This document shows positions 15,707-23,344 of a DNA stretch of 41,276 nt, in pieces (the first letter of the stretch is position 1; every line of letters starts with the position of its first letter). Location: positions 1-41,276 of the forward strand of contig LBWY01000008.1 of the NCBI GenBank assembly GCA_000995135.1, read 5' to 3'. The stretch is from Parcubacteria group bacterium GW2011_GWE2_39_37. GTDB lineage: Bacteria; Patescibacteriota; Patescibacteriia; Patescibacteriales; GWE2-39-37. Under the pieces are notes generated by a model. It ran no database searches. It saw only the letters and a list, made by a program, of their open reading frames with translations, and was not told the DNA's origin. Position numbers and translations under genes: made by a program.

Positions 15707-16981
15707 ATGTTGGATATAAAATTTATCAGAGAAAATACAAAGCTTGTCAAAAAGAATACAGCAAACCGTTTGGTCGATGTTGATATCGATCGTCTTCTAC
15801 TCTTGGATAAAAACAGGAGAGAAGGTGAAGCTAAGTTAGACCTTTTGCGAGCGGAGAGAAATAAAGCCTCAAAAATCAAACCGACTCCGGAAATAATAGA
15901 ACAAATGAAAAGAGTAGGGGATGAGATTAAAAAATTAGAAGAAGAGACTGAAAAAATCGAACCAGAGCTCAGGCAATTACTGCTGAAAGTACCTAATCTG
16001 ACTCACAAAAAAGTAAAGGTAAGTAATGACGAAGATGATAATCCGGTTTTGGAAATCTTCAAAGAACCGACTAAATTTGCTTTCAAGCCATTGGACCACG
16101 TGGAACTGGCGGAAAAACACGACCTGATTGATTTTGACCGTGCCACCAAAGTAACAGGAGCAAAATTTTATTATTACAAGAATGAGTTAGCCCTGCTTGA
16201 ATTTGCCCTGATCCAGTATGTCCTTGATATCTTAGTTAAAAAAGGCTTTACTCCATTCGTAACGCCGGATTTGGCCAAAAAAGAGGTCCTAGAGGGTCTC
16301 GGCTTTAACCCCAGAGGCGAATCCACCCAGGTTTATAACATAGAGAATACTGATCTGAGCCTTATCGGTACAGCAGAAATAACCATGGGTGGCTATCATA
16401 TGAATGAGATCTTGGATGAAAAAGAATTGCCAAAAAAATATGTAGCAGTGTCTCATTGTTTCCGCACCGAAGCCGGAGCCTATTCAAAATTTTCCAAAGG
16501 CACTTTCCGCGTACATCAATTCACCAAGATTGAAATGTTTGTCTATTGCCGTCCGGAAGAAAGCGAAAAACTACATAAAGAGCTGCTGAATTTAGAAAAG
16601 AAAATCTGGAAAGGCCTAGACATCCCGTTCAGAGTGGTTGATCATTGCACAGCCGATCTAGGCGGACCATCATACCGTACTTTTGATTTAGAGGCATGGA
16701 TGCCTGGTAAACCGAACAAAAATGGAGAGCTAGGAGATTGGGCAGAAATCACCTCGACTTCAAATTGCACTGACTACCAAGCACGCGGCCTCAATATTAA
16801 ATACAGAAATAGTGATGGAGAAAAAAAATTCGTACACATGTTGAATGGCACCGCTATCGCCATCAGTCGCGCTCCGATCGCTATTATTGAAAATTATCAA
16901 CAAGCAGACGGCTCCATTGTGATCCCAAAAGTTTTACAAAAATATCTGCCTGGAAAAATAAAAATCATAAAAAATAATTAA
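15707..16981 (+). CDS. serS: Seryl-tRNA synthetase
   Basis: A 424-aa enzyme of normal length. The N-terminal long helical hairpin (about 25-100, KLDLLRAERNKASKI then EEETEKIEPELRQLL) grips the long variable arm of tRNA-Ser. The catalytic core has LIGTAEITMGGYHMNEIL, motif 2 CFRTEAGAYSK, and FRVHQFTKIEMF. Motif 3 is in LNGTAIAISRAPIAIIENYQ. It charges tRNA-Ser in the cytosol and is complete. It follows the previous gene by 2 nt, without a clear SD, so it is co-transcribed. Confidence 0.97.
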   Translation: MLDIKFIRENTKLVKKNTANRLVDVDIDRLLLLDKNRREGEAKLDLLRAERNKASKIKPTPEIIEQMKRVGDEIKKLEEETEKIEPELRQLLLKVPNLTHKKVKVSNDEDDNPVLEIFKEPTKFAFKPLDHVELAEKHDLIDFDRATKVTGAKFYYYKNELALLEFALIQYVLDILVKKGFTPFVTPDLAKKEVLEGLGFNPRGESTQVYNIENTDLSLIGTAEITMGGYHMNEILDEKELPKKYVAVSHCFRTEAGAYSKFSKGTFRVHQFTKIEMFVYCRPEESEKLHKELLNLEKKIWKGLDIPFRVVDHCTADLGGPSYRTFDLEAWMPGKPNKNGELGDWAEITSTSNCTDYQARGLNIKYRNSDGEKKFVHMLNGTAIAISRAPIAIIENYQQADGSIVIPKVLQKYLPGKIKIIKNN

Positions 16982-16999
16982 TTTACTAAAAGTAAATCT

Positions 17000-17248
17000 A
17001 TGACTCAATTTTTATTTGAGAACCCTTGGGTAGGGTTAGTGTTGTATCTTTGGACCTTGCCTTGGAAAGGCTGGGCACTTTGGAAATCAGCACAAAAGAA
17101 AGAAAAAATCTGGTTTATTGCCATGCTACTGATCAATACCATCGGTATCTTGGAGATTCTTTACATCTACGTCTTCAGTGACGAAACCAAGGCTGCAAAA
17201 TTAAAGAAAATTTTTACAGGAGGCTCTAAAACTAGCTTGGAAAAATAA
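17000..17248 (+). CDS. DUF5652-family small membrane protein
   Basis: An 82-aa protein with two membrane helices: PWVGLVLYLWTLPWKGWALW and IWFIAMLLINTIGILEILYIYVF, with a basic tail. The W-x2-P-W-K-G-x-A-L-W pattern and size match DUF5652, a family frequent in Patescibacteria and of unknown function. It follows serS by 18 nt and precedes ftsQ by 14 nt, so it is probably in the same transcript. Confidence 0.8.
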   Translation: MTQFLFENPWVGLVLYLWTLPWKGWALWKSAQKKEKIWFIAMLLINTIGILEILYIYVFSDETKAAKLKKIFTGGSKTSLEK

Positions 17249-17262
17249 GATAAATATTTTTC

Positions 17263-18123
17263 ATGTACAATAGGAGGAGAAAACCCAAAAAAATGGACTA
17301 TAGTAAAAAGAAATACTCTAATCCATTTTTTCGTGGTCAAAAGACAATCAGAAAATTCCCCACCAACAATTATTACCTGACTTGGAAGCAGAAATTAATA
17401 ATCTTGATATTCATATTATTAATTCCTGCAACAATTTGGCTGTTTTTTTATTTTAAATTTTTTGATATAAAGCATATCAATATTACCGGGTCAGAAAAAA
17501 TCTCTAAAGACGAGGTAATAAATATGGCCTGGCAACAGGCAAATAAGAAGAGATACTTATTAGGCTCACAAAAAAATATATTCCTGTTTGATGAAGTAGG
17601 ATTTTCAAATACGCTGCAAGCTGCTTATCCATTGGGCGTCCACACCATGGAAAAAAAACTGCCCGGTACTTTGAAAATTGACCTTAAAGAGAAGCATTAT
17701 TCTGCCATCTGGAATGAAGGTGAAAAATATTATTTTTTAAGCGATGATAAATCTGTCACCGAAGTCGAACCGCTTCAGATCAAAGACAAGGCGTTGCCGA
17801 TAATCCAAAATATAGGTGAACCCAAGATCTATAACAGTGTGGTGATTGAACAAGATGAAAAAATTGCTTGTGCGTTGGCAATATTTCAAAAATTAAAAAC
17901 TAGCCAGCACAATTTTGAAATAGAAAAATTCATAATCGAAAAAGACGAGTACAACTCACTGAAAGTAGCTCTAAAAGGTCCAACCCTGATTTTTAATCTT
18001 AAGGATGATATAGACAAACAAATAAATAAATTGTATGCTATTATAAATGACAAATTAAAGGCAGACTACATAAAGAAAAATTATATTGACCTACGATTCG
18101 GAGACAAAATTTATTATCAATAA
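17263..18123 (+). CDS. ftsQ: Cell division protein FtsQ/DivIB
   Basis: A 286-aa bitopic membrane protein: a long basic cytoplasmic tail (MYNRRRKPKKMDYSKKK), one membrane helix at about 47-66, then a POTRA domain beginning FKFFDIKHINITGSEKISKDEV with the typical N-I-T-G-S/N-x-x-I/V-S pattern. The beta domain follows (LKIDLKEKHYSAIWNEGEKY, resembling the V-x-E-x-x-P/H-x-A-x-W segment). FtsQ recruits FtsB/FtsL to the septum. It is separated from the division operon at 35-39 kb. It lacks a canonical SD. Confidence 0.85.
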   Translation: MYNRRRKPKKMDYSKKKYSNPFFRGQKTIRKFPTNNYYLTWKQKLIILIFILLIPATIWLFFYFKFFDIKHINITGSEKISKDEVINMAWQQANKKRYLLGSQKNIFLFDEVGFSNTLQAAYPLGVHTMEKKLPGTLKIDLKEKHYSAIWNEGEKYYFLSDDKSVTEVEPLQIKDKALPIIQNIGEPKIYNSVVIEQDEKIACALAIFQKLKTSQHNFEIEKFIIEKDEYNSLKVALKGPTLIFNLKDDIDKQINKLYAIINDKLKADYIKKNYIDLRFGDKIYYQ

Positions 18124-18142
18124 TTAATCTTAAAATAATCTT

Positions 18143-18433
18143 ATGAAACTCAAGGAGGAAACAAAAAAACCAAAAAAAATAACCAAGGCAAAAACAAAAC
18201 AAGTTACCAGCATTGCAGCTGAAACAAGGATCAGTGAAAAGAAAGAAATTAAAATCAATAAAGGGCCATTGCGCTTAAATGAATTCATTGAAACCAATCC
18301 ATCACTTTGGTGTATCAGCTGGGCGCTGATGTGGCGAGCAATGGTATTGTGCTTATCGATGTATATTTCCATTATCCTGCTTATCTCCTTTGCCAGTTTG
18401 ATGATCTCTAGCATATTCCAGCTTTCTGCCTAA
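18143..18433 (+). CDS. Small membrane protein with lysine-rich N-terminus
   Basis: A 96-aa protein of unknown function. Residues 1-45 are Lys/Thr/Glu-rich (MKLKEETKKPKKITKAKTKQ), predicted cytoplasmic and disordered. The C-terminal half holds a W-rich segment, NPSLWCISWALMWRAMVLC, and a hydrophobic stretch ISIILLISFASLMIS, probably two membrane segments. SD-like AAGGAGG lies just after the ATG, not before it. It follows ftsQ by 19 nt and ends at a strong terminator, so it closes the lysS-serS-ftsQ operon. Confidence 0.7.
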   Translation: MKLKEETKKPKKITKAKTKQVTSIAAETRISEKKEIKINKGPLRLNEFIETNPSLWCISWALMWRAMVLCLSMYISIILLISFASLMISSIFQLSA

Positions 18434-18446
18434 TTCAACACTTACG

Positions 18447-18478
18447 ATAGCCGACCATTAGGTCGGCTATTTTTTTAG
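18447..18478 (+). terminator. Intrinsic terminator ending the lysS-ftsQ operon
   Basis: Perfect stem ATAGCCGACC / GGTCGGCTAT with an ATTA loop followed by a run of eight T (interrupted only at its end). Confidence 0.92.
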
Positions 18479-18480
18479 AT

Positions 18481-18509
18481 TTGAAATTAAGCTGTATTAA
18501 TGTTAAAAT
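18481..18509 (+). promoter_or_regulatory. Putative sigma-70 promoter
   Basis: TTGAAA, 17-bp spacer, TAAAAT, directly after the preceding terminator. It would transcribe the 47-aa ORF and possibly the recombinase gene. Confidence 0.55.
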
Positions 18510-18536
18510 ATATACATAAATAAAAAATTTCTTAAC

Positions 18537-18564
18537 ATTAGCCATATTTAATTAAATGGCTAAT
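18537..18564. promoter_or_regulatory. 28-bp palindrome, possible operator or leader hairpin
   Basis: Arms ATTAGCCA and TGGCTAAT separated by 12 AT-only bases. It lies about 20-50 nt downstream of the predicted transcription start from 18481-18509, where it could be a repressor site or an RNA hairpin. Protein partner unknown. Confidence 0.4.
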
Positions 18565-18617
18565 ATTAGCAAAATATAAATAGGGGAGAGTACTAAATAA
18601 AAGCTTAGAACAACCAT

Positions 18618-18761
18618 ATGGAAACAACATTCAAAATATTATTTTCTTTTGCAGTTTTTTTATTCTGCTTCGTGATAATAGGGCTGTTTCTCTTGGCAAT
18701 TAAAATAATTCTTTTGTTTACAGACCACGTAAGCGTCATGGGTGTTTTGATGACAAGTTAA
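18618..18761 (+). CDS. 47-aa putative single-pass membrane peptide
   Basis: A small ORF reading METTFKILFSFAVFLFCFVI then IGLFLLAIKIILLFTDHV and VSVMGVLMTS: one long very hydrophobic helix region. It is the only convincing ORF in the 18434-18921 gap and follows a promoter-like signal. A purine-rich AGGGGAGAG lies about 28 nt upstream, too far to be an SD. No homologue recognised. Real expression is plausible but not proven. Between its stop and the recombinase start I see only a weak 19-codon ORF. Confidence 0.45.
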   Translation: METTFKILFSFAVFLFCFVIIGLFLLAIKIILLFTDHVSVMGVLMTS

Positions 18762-18921
18762 ATGCCAGAGGACTATAAAAGGCTTAAAACCTCATTATTA
18801 TATACACCTGACTTCGATTAACCTACATTACGCGAAGTGACAGATATCAATTTTGTTAAGCGCTGTTAGTTAAATTTATCAAAAACTTACTCACCTATTT
18901 ACTCTACTTCGAACCAAGACT

Positions 18922-19887
18922 ATGAATTCTAATAAAACTATCATCAACTATCTTACTGACTTTTTGGATTATTCAGAGATTGAGAAAGGCCTCTCTTCCG
19001 AAACCCAGAAGAATTACCATCGTTTTTTGGAAAAATTTTTTAAATGGCTCAGAGAAAATAAACTGGAAAATCTAAAGCCACATGAACTGACCAATGACCA
19101 TATTTGGAAGTATCGCCTACATCTCTCCAGAAGTATTAATGAGAGGTCAAAAGTCGGATTAAAAAAAAGTACACAAAACTATTACTTGATCGCTCTTAGG
19201 AACTTGTTATCCTACTTTGTTGAAAAAGACATCAATTCCCTGCCTCCGGAAAAAATAAAACTTGCCAAAGACAAGAACAACAAAGAAGTTAATTTTTTAA
19301 AAATTGAACAATTAGAAAAGCTCTTGCTGGCACCTGATACCGAGACTATCGCAGGCCTACGCGACCGAGCCATTTTAGAATCGTTGTTTTCCACCGGCCT
19401 CCGCGTAGCAGAACTGGTGAGGCTGGATCGTGATCAAGTCAAGCCGAGAGCTGGTCATTCTGGATTCTTGGAAATCAGTATCATCGGCAAAGGCAGTAAA
19501 GTCCGGACAGTATACTTTTCTGATCGTGCTATCAGCTGGATAAAAAAATATAATGATAAACGAGTCGATCTCGATCCTGCATTGTTTATTAACTTCACCA
19601 CCGCTCAAAAAAATTCATCTGATTCTCGCCGTTTAACGGTCCGCAGTATAGAAAATATTGTAAAAAAATATATTATGATTGCCGGCCTTCCAGTCATGTC
19701 GAGCCCCCATACTTTGCGTCATTCATATGCCACTGATCTGCTTGCCCAAGGTGTTGATCTAAGACTGGTGCAAGAATTTCTTGGGCATTCTAATATTTCC
19801 ACCACCCAGATATACACCCATGTTACCAATAAGCAATTAAGCGATATTCATCAAAAATTCCATAGCGGAAAGAGATTGAAAAACTAA
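18922..19887 (+). CDS. Tyrosine recombinase, XerC/XerD type
   Basis: A 321-aa site-specific recombinase of normal Xer length. The N-terminal SAM-like core-binding domain (about 1-105, YLTDFLDYSEIEKGLSSETQ) precedes the catalytic domain. The catalytic residues are all visible: Arg in LFSTGLRVAELVRL, Lys in the IIGKGSKVRTV beta hairpin, H-x-x-R in PHTLRHSYATDLLA, His in FLGHSN and the nucleophile Tyr in TTQIYTHV. Such enzymes resolve chromosome dimers at dif; Patescibacteria often carry a single Xer. No dif-like or flanking att sites are obvious next to it, so a housekeeping role is more likely than an integrase of a mobile element. Ends at a terminator. Confidence 0.93.
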   Translation: MNSNKTIINYLTDFLDYSEIEKGLSSETQKNYHRFLEKFFKWLRENKLENLKPHELTNDHIWKYRLHLSRSINERSKVGLKKSTQNYYLIALRNLLSYFVEKDINSLPPEKIKLAKDKNNKEVNFLKIEQLEKLLLAPDTETIAGLRDRAILESLFSTGLRVAELVRLDRDQVKPRAGHSGFLEISIIGKGSKVRTVYFSDRAISWIKKYNDKRVDLDPALFINFTTAQKNSSDSRRLTVRSIENIVKKYIMIAGLPVMSSPHTLRHSYATDLLAQGVDLRLVQEFLGHSNISTTQIYTHVTNKQLSDIHQKFHSGKRLKN

Positions 19888-19913
19888 TCCCCTGCACTTC
19901 CCTCTTCAAAAAT

Positions 19914-19945
19914 TAAAAAAAAGGCTAATAATAGCCTTTTTTTAA
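19914..19945. terminator. Bidirectional intrinsic terminator
   Basis: Stem AAAAAAGGCTA / TAGCCTTTTTT with loop ATAA; A-run on one side, T-run on the other. It sits between the converging recombinase and M23 peptidase genes and can stop both. Confidence 0.92.
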
Positions 19946-19959
19946 TTATTTGTATTTAT

Positions 19960-21201
19960 TTATTGTAGATAGTTTAGTGGATCAACCGGTATGCCGTTCA
20001 AACGGACCTCGAAGTGAAGATGAGCTCCAGTGGTCAATCTGCCAGCGCCTGGCGTGCCTGGTGTTCCTCCGCTAAGGCCGATGGCCTGGCCTTGAGTCAC
20101 ATATTCATCCTCTTTGACGTATATCTTTGAAACATGTCCGTAGACTGTTGCCAATCCATCGGCATGCACAATCATAATGTAGCTATAACCTAGACCTGCG
20201 TCCTTTGCTCTCGCCACATAGCCAGATTCAGAGGCCCTGATAGTCGAGCCTTGTGCTGCACGGATATCGATTGCCGGATGTTCAAAAATATATCTGAATG
20301 GATATTCTGGATCATGAAAGTATGTGGTAACTACATTTTTTGTCACCGGCCAAGACAGACCAGTGGAATTCTCTTCAAGCTTAATGTTCTGTTGTTTGGA
20401 TAATTTTTGTCTGATAAGCTTTTCCAAGCTGACGATATCTGCGGCTGCCTGTGCCTGCTCTTGCTTGGCCAAAGCTACTAAACTCTGGTATTGCTGTTCG
20501 GATTCATTGGTTTGTAATAAGATGTTTCCTTTGCTTTCTTTTTCGGTGCCCAGAGCGATTTTCTTGCTATCCAATTCTTCTTTGAATTTTAATAATGATT
20601 TCTGTTTCTCATCCAGCGCTAATTTTTCTTTCTCCAAGTCGGTTTTCAACTTCTCTAACTTTTTCAAACTATCGCCGATTTCACCATTCATGTCTTCCAG
20701 GTATTTTACCTGGTTCATGAATTCTGAAAAAGAATCGTTAAGCAACAGGATCTCCAAAGCACTTGCATTGTCTTGTTTATACAATAGGCGCAAAACTACT
20801 CCGACGTGTTCCCTTTCCTTTTCAATCATTTTTTCTTTTTCTTCAATATCAAGATTGTTCTTGTCGATTTCAAGATTTGTTCGGTCTACATCCAGTTCTG
20901 TACTCTCGATATCCAATTCTGCTTTGGCGATTTTATTATCGAGCAGGGAGATCTGGTTAGTTAAATCCATTTTCTGCGATTGCAAATTTTCCAGCTGCTT
21001 ATTATAAAGCTCCTGTCTTCTTTGGATATCTTCCGCCTTCTCTCTTTTTTCTTTGATCTGCCTGTTTAGTTCAATAATTTCTTCACTTTGCTCAGCTGTC
21101 TCCCCCTTTACAGTAACCGGTTGGTAAAAAATAGATACCGCCAAAAACAAACTCAATCCAATTATTGAGCTAATTTTAGCTATTTTACTCGATTTCATCA
21201 T
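19960..21201 (-). CDS. M23 (LytM) peptidase with N-terminal coiled coil, EnvC-like
   Basis: A 413-aa secreted or membrane-anchored protein. A signal sequence or N-terminal anchor (about 8-30, SSIIGLSLFLAVSIFY) is followed by a long coiled coil from about 38 to 270 (EEIIELNRQIKEKREKAE onwards), then a LytM domain at about 290-410. Zinc ligands are present: H and D in HPAIDIRA and the second His of HLHFEV; YGHVSKIYV carries the other conserved His. The intact ligands suggest an active endopeptidase, unlike degenerate EnvC that only activates amidases. Likely role: cutting peptidoglycan cross-links at the septum. It has its own extended -10 promoter. Confidence 0.93.
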   Translation of the reverse strand: MMKSSKIAKISSIIGLSLFLAVSIFYQPVTVKGETAEQSEEIIELNRQIKEKREKAEDIQRRQELYNKQLENLQSQKMDLTNQISLLDNKIAKAELDIESTELDVDRTNLEIDKNNLDIEEKEKMIEKEREHVGVVLRLLYKQDNASALEILLLNDSFSEFMNQVKYLEDMNGEIGDSLKKLEKLKTDLEKEKLALDEKQKSLLKFKEELDSKKIALGTEKESKGNILLQTNESEQQYQSLVALAKQEQAQAAADIVSLEKLIRQKLSKQQNIKLEENSTGLSWPVTKNVVTTYFHDPEYPFRYIFEHPAIDIRAAQGSTIRASESGYVARAKDAGLGYSYIMIVHADGLATVYGHVSKIYVKEDEYVTQGQAIGLSGGTPGTPGAGRLTTGAHLHFEVRLNGIPVDPLNYLQ

Positions 21202-21230
21202 AGTTTTTTACTATACTTTCTTATACTTAT

Positions 21231-21239
21231 ATTATAGCA
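21231..21239 (-). promoter_or_regulatory. Extended -10 promoter for the M23 peptidase gene
   Basis: On the - strand TGC-TATAAT, an extended -10 element, about 30 nt before the ATG. No good -35. Confidence 0.6.
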
Positions 21240-21251
21240 CATTTTCCAGAA

Positions 21252-21281
21252 ATAAAAAAGAGGGGTGGCTTAATTCCCCTC
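21252..21281 (-). terminator. Intrinsic terminator after the small-peptide genes
   Basis: Read on the - strand: GAGGGG, 10-nt loop, CCCCTC, then TTTTTTATTT. It ends the gltX-small peptide transcript just upstream of the M23 promoter. Confidence 0.85.
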
Positions 21282-21303
21282 ATTGCCTTAACTGGAAGCA
21301 AGA

Positions 21304-21405
21304 CTATCCATAGCCGTAGATACTTCCCTTTTGCCACCTTCCATCACACGGCAGATCAAGCAAGGAAGTGGTTGAAGTTCTTTCTTCTGGGTCATCTTTG
21401 TTCAT
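21304..21405 (-). CDS. Tiny protein 3 of the LP-C-D-G family (33 aa)
   Basis: MNKDDPEERTSTTSLLDLPC then DGRWQKGSIYGYG. The C-terminal DLPCDGRWQKGSIY closely matches tiny protein 2 (DLPCDGFVGRGSIY) and tiny protein 1 (GLPYDNGRWSKD). Codon differences against protein 2 are mostly third-position and synonymous (CTC/CTG, CCA/CCG, GGC/GGA, ATT/ATC), which supports this frame. An alternative overlapping frame would give a 35-aa ORF. It has no good SD at its own ATG (AAGGTG lies 13 nt upstream). Function unknown. Confidence 0.55.
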   Translation of the reverse strand: MNKDDPEERTSTTSLLDLPCDGRWQKGSIYGYG

Positions 21406-21436
21406 GCAGGAACTTTTTCACCTTGATGATCATTCA

Positions 21437-21658
21437 TTAAACACCTCCCATTTCAAACTCTCTTCTACCGTATCTTCTTTTGACGCAACACAATATTTCG
21501 CCATAGTGTTGCGATGGTAATTTTCCTCTGGAGCGGTAAATACTTCCCCTCCCGACAAAGCCATCACATGGGAGATCGTCGCTTGAATGGATTCTTGGGC
21601 GAGAAGAATCAGTTGGATTTCCAGAATGCGCACCGTTTACAATAGCGTCTTTTGCCAT
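21437..21658 (-). CDS. Tiny protein 2 of the LP-C-D-G family (73 aa)
   Basis: Starts MAKDAIVNGAHSGNPTDSSR after a good SD, AAGGAGTGAG. The middle carries DLPCDGFVGRGSIYRSRGK, the shared motif. The rest is basic and Cys-containing (ILCCVKRRYGRREFEMGGV). It overlaps tiny protein 1 by 22 nt in another frame. A second open frame over the same DNA (start GTG 21633) exists, but the synonymous pattern against protein 3 favours this one. No domain recognised. Base composition and SD use differ from neighbours such as gltX. Confidence 0.6.
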   Translation of the reverse strand: MAKDAIVNGAHSGNPTDSSRPRIHSSDDLPCDGFVGRGSIYRSRGKLPSQHYGEILCCVKRRYGRREFEMGGV

Positions 21659-21819
21659 GGCTCACTCCTTGCTGTCCGTGGGTTTGAAACATCCTTCGAC
21701 CATCTTCCATTATCATATGGAAGTCCGGTTAAAGAGTCTAGGGAGACTCTCGTTAGTGGAAGAATCCACTCTGTGTCAAAGTCAGAGAGTTTTGTTAATC
21801 CTGGTACGATGAATTTCAT
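21637..21819 (-). CDS. Tiny protein 1 of the LP-(C/Y)-D-G family (60 aa)
   Basis: Starts MKFIVPGLTKLSDFDTEWIL after a strong SD, GAGGAGGG, 3 nt from the ATG. Residues near 32-43 read GLPYDNGRWSKD, matching the LPCDGRWQKG of tiny protein 3 with synonymous codon differences (CTT/CTG, CCA/CCG, AGA/AGG). It begins 30 nt after the gltX stop on the same strand. I do not recognise the family. Possible roles include a peptide precursor or small regulatory proteins. Confidence 0.65.
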   Translation of the reverse strand: MKFIVPGLTKLSDFDTEWILPLTRVSLDSLTGLPYDNGRWSKDVSNPRTARSEPWQKTLL

Positions 21820-21849
21820 CTTCCCTCCTCATTCAAATGAACGTTGTGA

Positions 21850-23343
21850 TTATAATTTATTTATAGCTACTTTTATTCTTTCCAAACTTTTGTTCTTACC
21901 CAATACTTCCGCCACCTCAAATGGTCCTGGGCTGGCTTTGCGTCCGGTCAATGCTACGCGCATCGGCCAGAGCATCTCGCCTACGGTCAATTCTTTTACC
22001 TTGATATGTGAAAATAAAGCTTCTTCAATCGAATACTTGGTCCAATCTTCAGCTGGGATATGTTCCAGCACTTCTCCAACTTCTATCAGATTTTGTTTCA
22101 TTTTCTCTTCTGTATTATGTTTCCAAATCAACAAATCTTTTTCGTAATTAGGTTTTTTCAAAAAGATAAATTCTGAAAGCTCTCCGATTTCGGACAACTT
22201 CTTCAAGCGATCGTGAGCCAATGCGACTACCTGTTTGATAAATTTTAAATCCAGTTTTTCTCCGGTTAAATTGTTGATAAAATCTTCTCCCCTTACTTCT
22301 AAAAAATTACTTTTTACTAAAAATGGAATCGCCATTTCAGTGAGCTCATCAACACTCTTTTTGCGGATATACATGCCATTCATATAATCGAGCTTTTCAA
22401 TATCAAAAACAGCGGGACTGATGCCGATATCGCTGACCTTGAATTCTTTGATTATTTCTTCAAGCGTCAAAATCTCTTCTTCCCCTTTCGGATGCCAGCC
22501 TAGTAAGGCGCAAAAGTTTATCAAGGCTTCCGGCAGATAACCCTTGGCTTGATAATCTTCTACCGCCACATCGCCCTGACGCTTGCTTAGCTTTCCACCT
22601 TCTTTATTTAGTATCAACGGAGTGTGGATATACTTCGGCGGTTGCCAGCCGAAAGCTTGGTACAACAAGATATTTTTAGGGAAAGATGGTATCCATTCAT
22701 CGCCACGCACCACATGGGAAATTTCCATCAAATGATCATCAATCACGTTGGCGAACTGATAGGTCGGCATGCCATCGGTTTTTATCAAAACATGATCTTC
22801 TAGATTTTCAACTTTAAATTTTATTTCGCCATGCAGTTCATCATATACTGCTACCTCCCCTTCTAGCGGCATTTTTTGTCGAATTACAAAAGGCTCATTA
22901 TTTGCTATTCTTTTTTCAACTTCTTCGGTTTTTAAATCGCGGCAGATGCGATCATAACGTGGTGGTAATTTTTCTGCAGCTTGATCTTCTTTCATTTTTT
23001 GCAAACGTTCAGAAGTGCAAAAACAATGATAAGCTTGTCCGCTTGCTAGTAGCTCCTTTACATATTTATCGTAGATCCCTCGACGCTGGCTTTGCACATA
23101 CGGTCCATAACCTCCATCAATATTTGGCCCTTCATCGAACTTGATGCCTAGCCAGTCAAGAATTTCAATCAATTTTTCAGCCGAACCGGACACTTCCCTT
23201 TTTTGGTCAGTATCTTCGATTCTCAATATAAATTTTCCACCCAAAGATTTAACGATGAAATAATTAAACAAGACAGTTCTTAAGCTGCCGATATGCAGAA
23301 AACCGGTCGGTGACGGAGCGAAGCGCAAACGAACATCAGACAT
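21850..23343 (-). CDS. gltX: Glutamyl-tRNA synthetase (class I)
   Basis: A 497-aa enzyme, normal length. The Rossmann core has the HIGH-type motif FLHIGSLR near the N-terminus and the KMSKS-type motif GGKLSKRQGD. The EDTDQKR and DEWIPSFPKN segments are typical of GluRS. The C-terminal helical anticodon-binding domain ends LTGRKASPGPFEVAEVLG, a well conserved GluRS tail. It charges tRNA-Glu, one of which lies at 32517. In bacteria without GlnRS it also makes Glu-tRNA-Gln for GatCAB; no glnS or gat genes are in the window. It is the last large gene of the thpR operon. Confidence 0.97.
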   Translation of the reverse strand: MSDVRLRFAPSPTGFLHIGSLRTVLFNYFIVKSLGGKFILRIEDTDQKREVSGSAEKLIEILDWLGIKFDEGPNIDGGYGPYVQSQRRGIYDKYVKELLASGQAYHCFCTSERLQKMKEDQAAEKLPPRYDRICRDLKTEEVEKRIANNEPFVIRQKMPLEGEVAVYDELHGEIKFKVENLEDHVLIKTDGMPTYQFANVIDDHLMEISHVVRGDEWIPSFPKNILLYQAFGWQPPKYIHTPLILNKEGGKLSKRQGDVAVEDYQAKGYLPEALINFCALLGWHPKGEEEILTLEEIIKEFKVSDIGISPAVFDIEKLDYMNGMYIRKKSVDELTEMAIPFLVKSNFLEVRGEDFINNLTGEKLDLKFIKQVVALAHDRLKKLSEIGELSEFIFLKKPNYEKDLLIWKHNTEEKMKQNLIEVGEVLEHIPAEDWTKYSIEEALFSHIKVKELTVGEMLWPMRVALTGRKASPGPFEVAEVLGKNKSLERIKVAINKL

Positions 23344-23344
23344 A

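Noticed and set aside
18762-18821. 19-codon ORF overlapping the stop of the 47-aa peptide
   Set aside because: Too short, no SD and no conserved feature; cannot be supported.
18922-19887. Xer recombinase as integrase of a mobile element
   Set aside because: No flanking direct repeats, phage or plasmid genes; all neighbours are housekeeping genes and the length fits XerC/D.
20324-21007. 227-aa ORF on the + strand
   Set aside because: Lies opposite the coiled-coil part of the M23 peptidase; Ser/Phe/Cys-rich composition is the usual antisense shadow of Glu/Lys-rich coding DNA.
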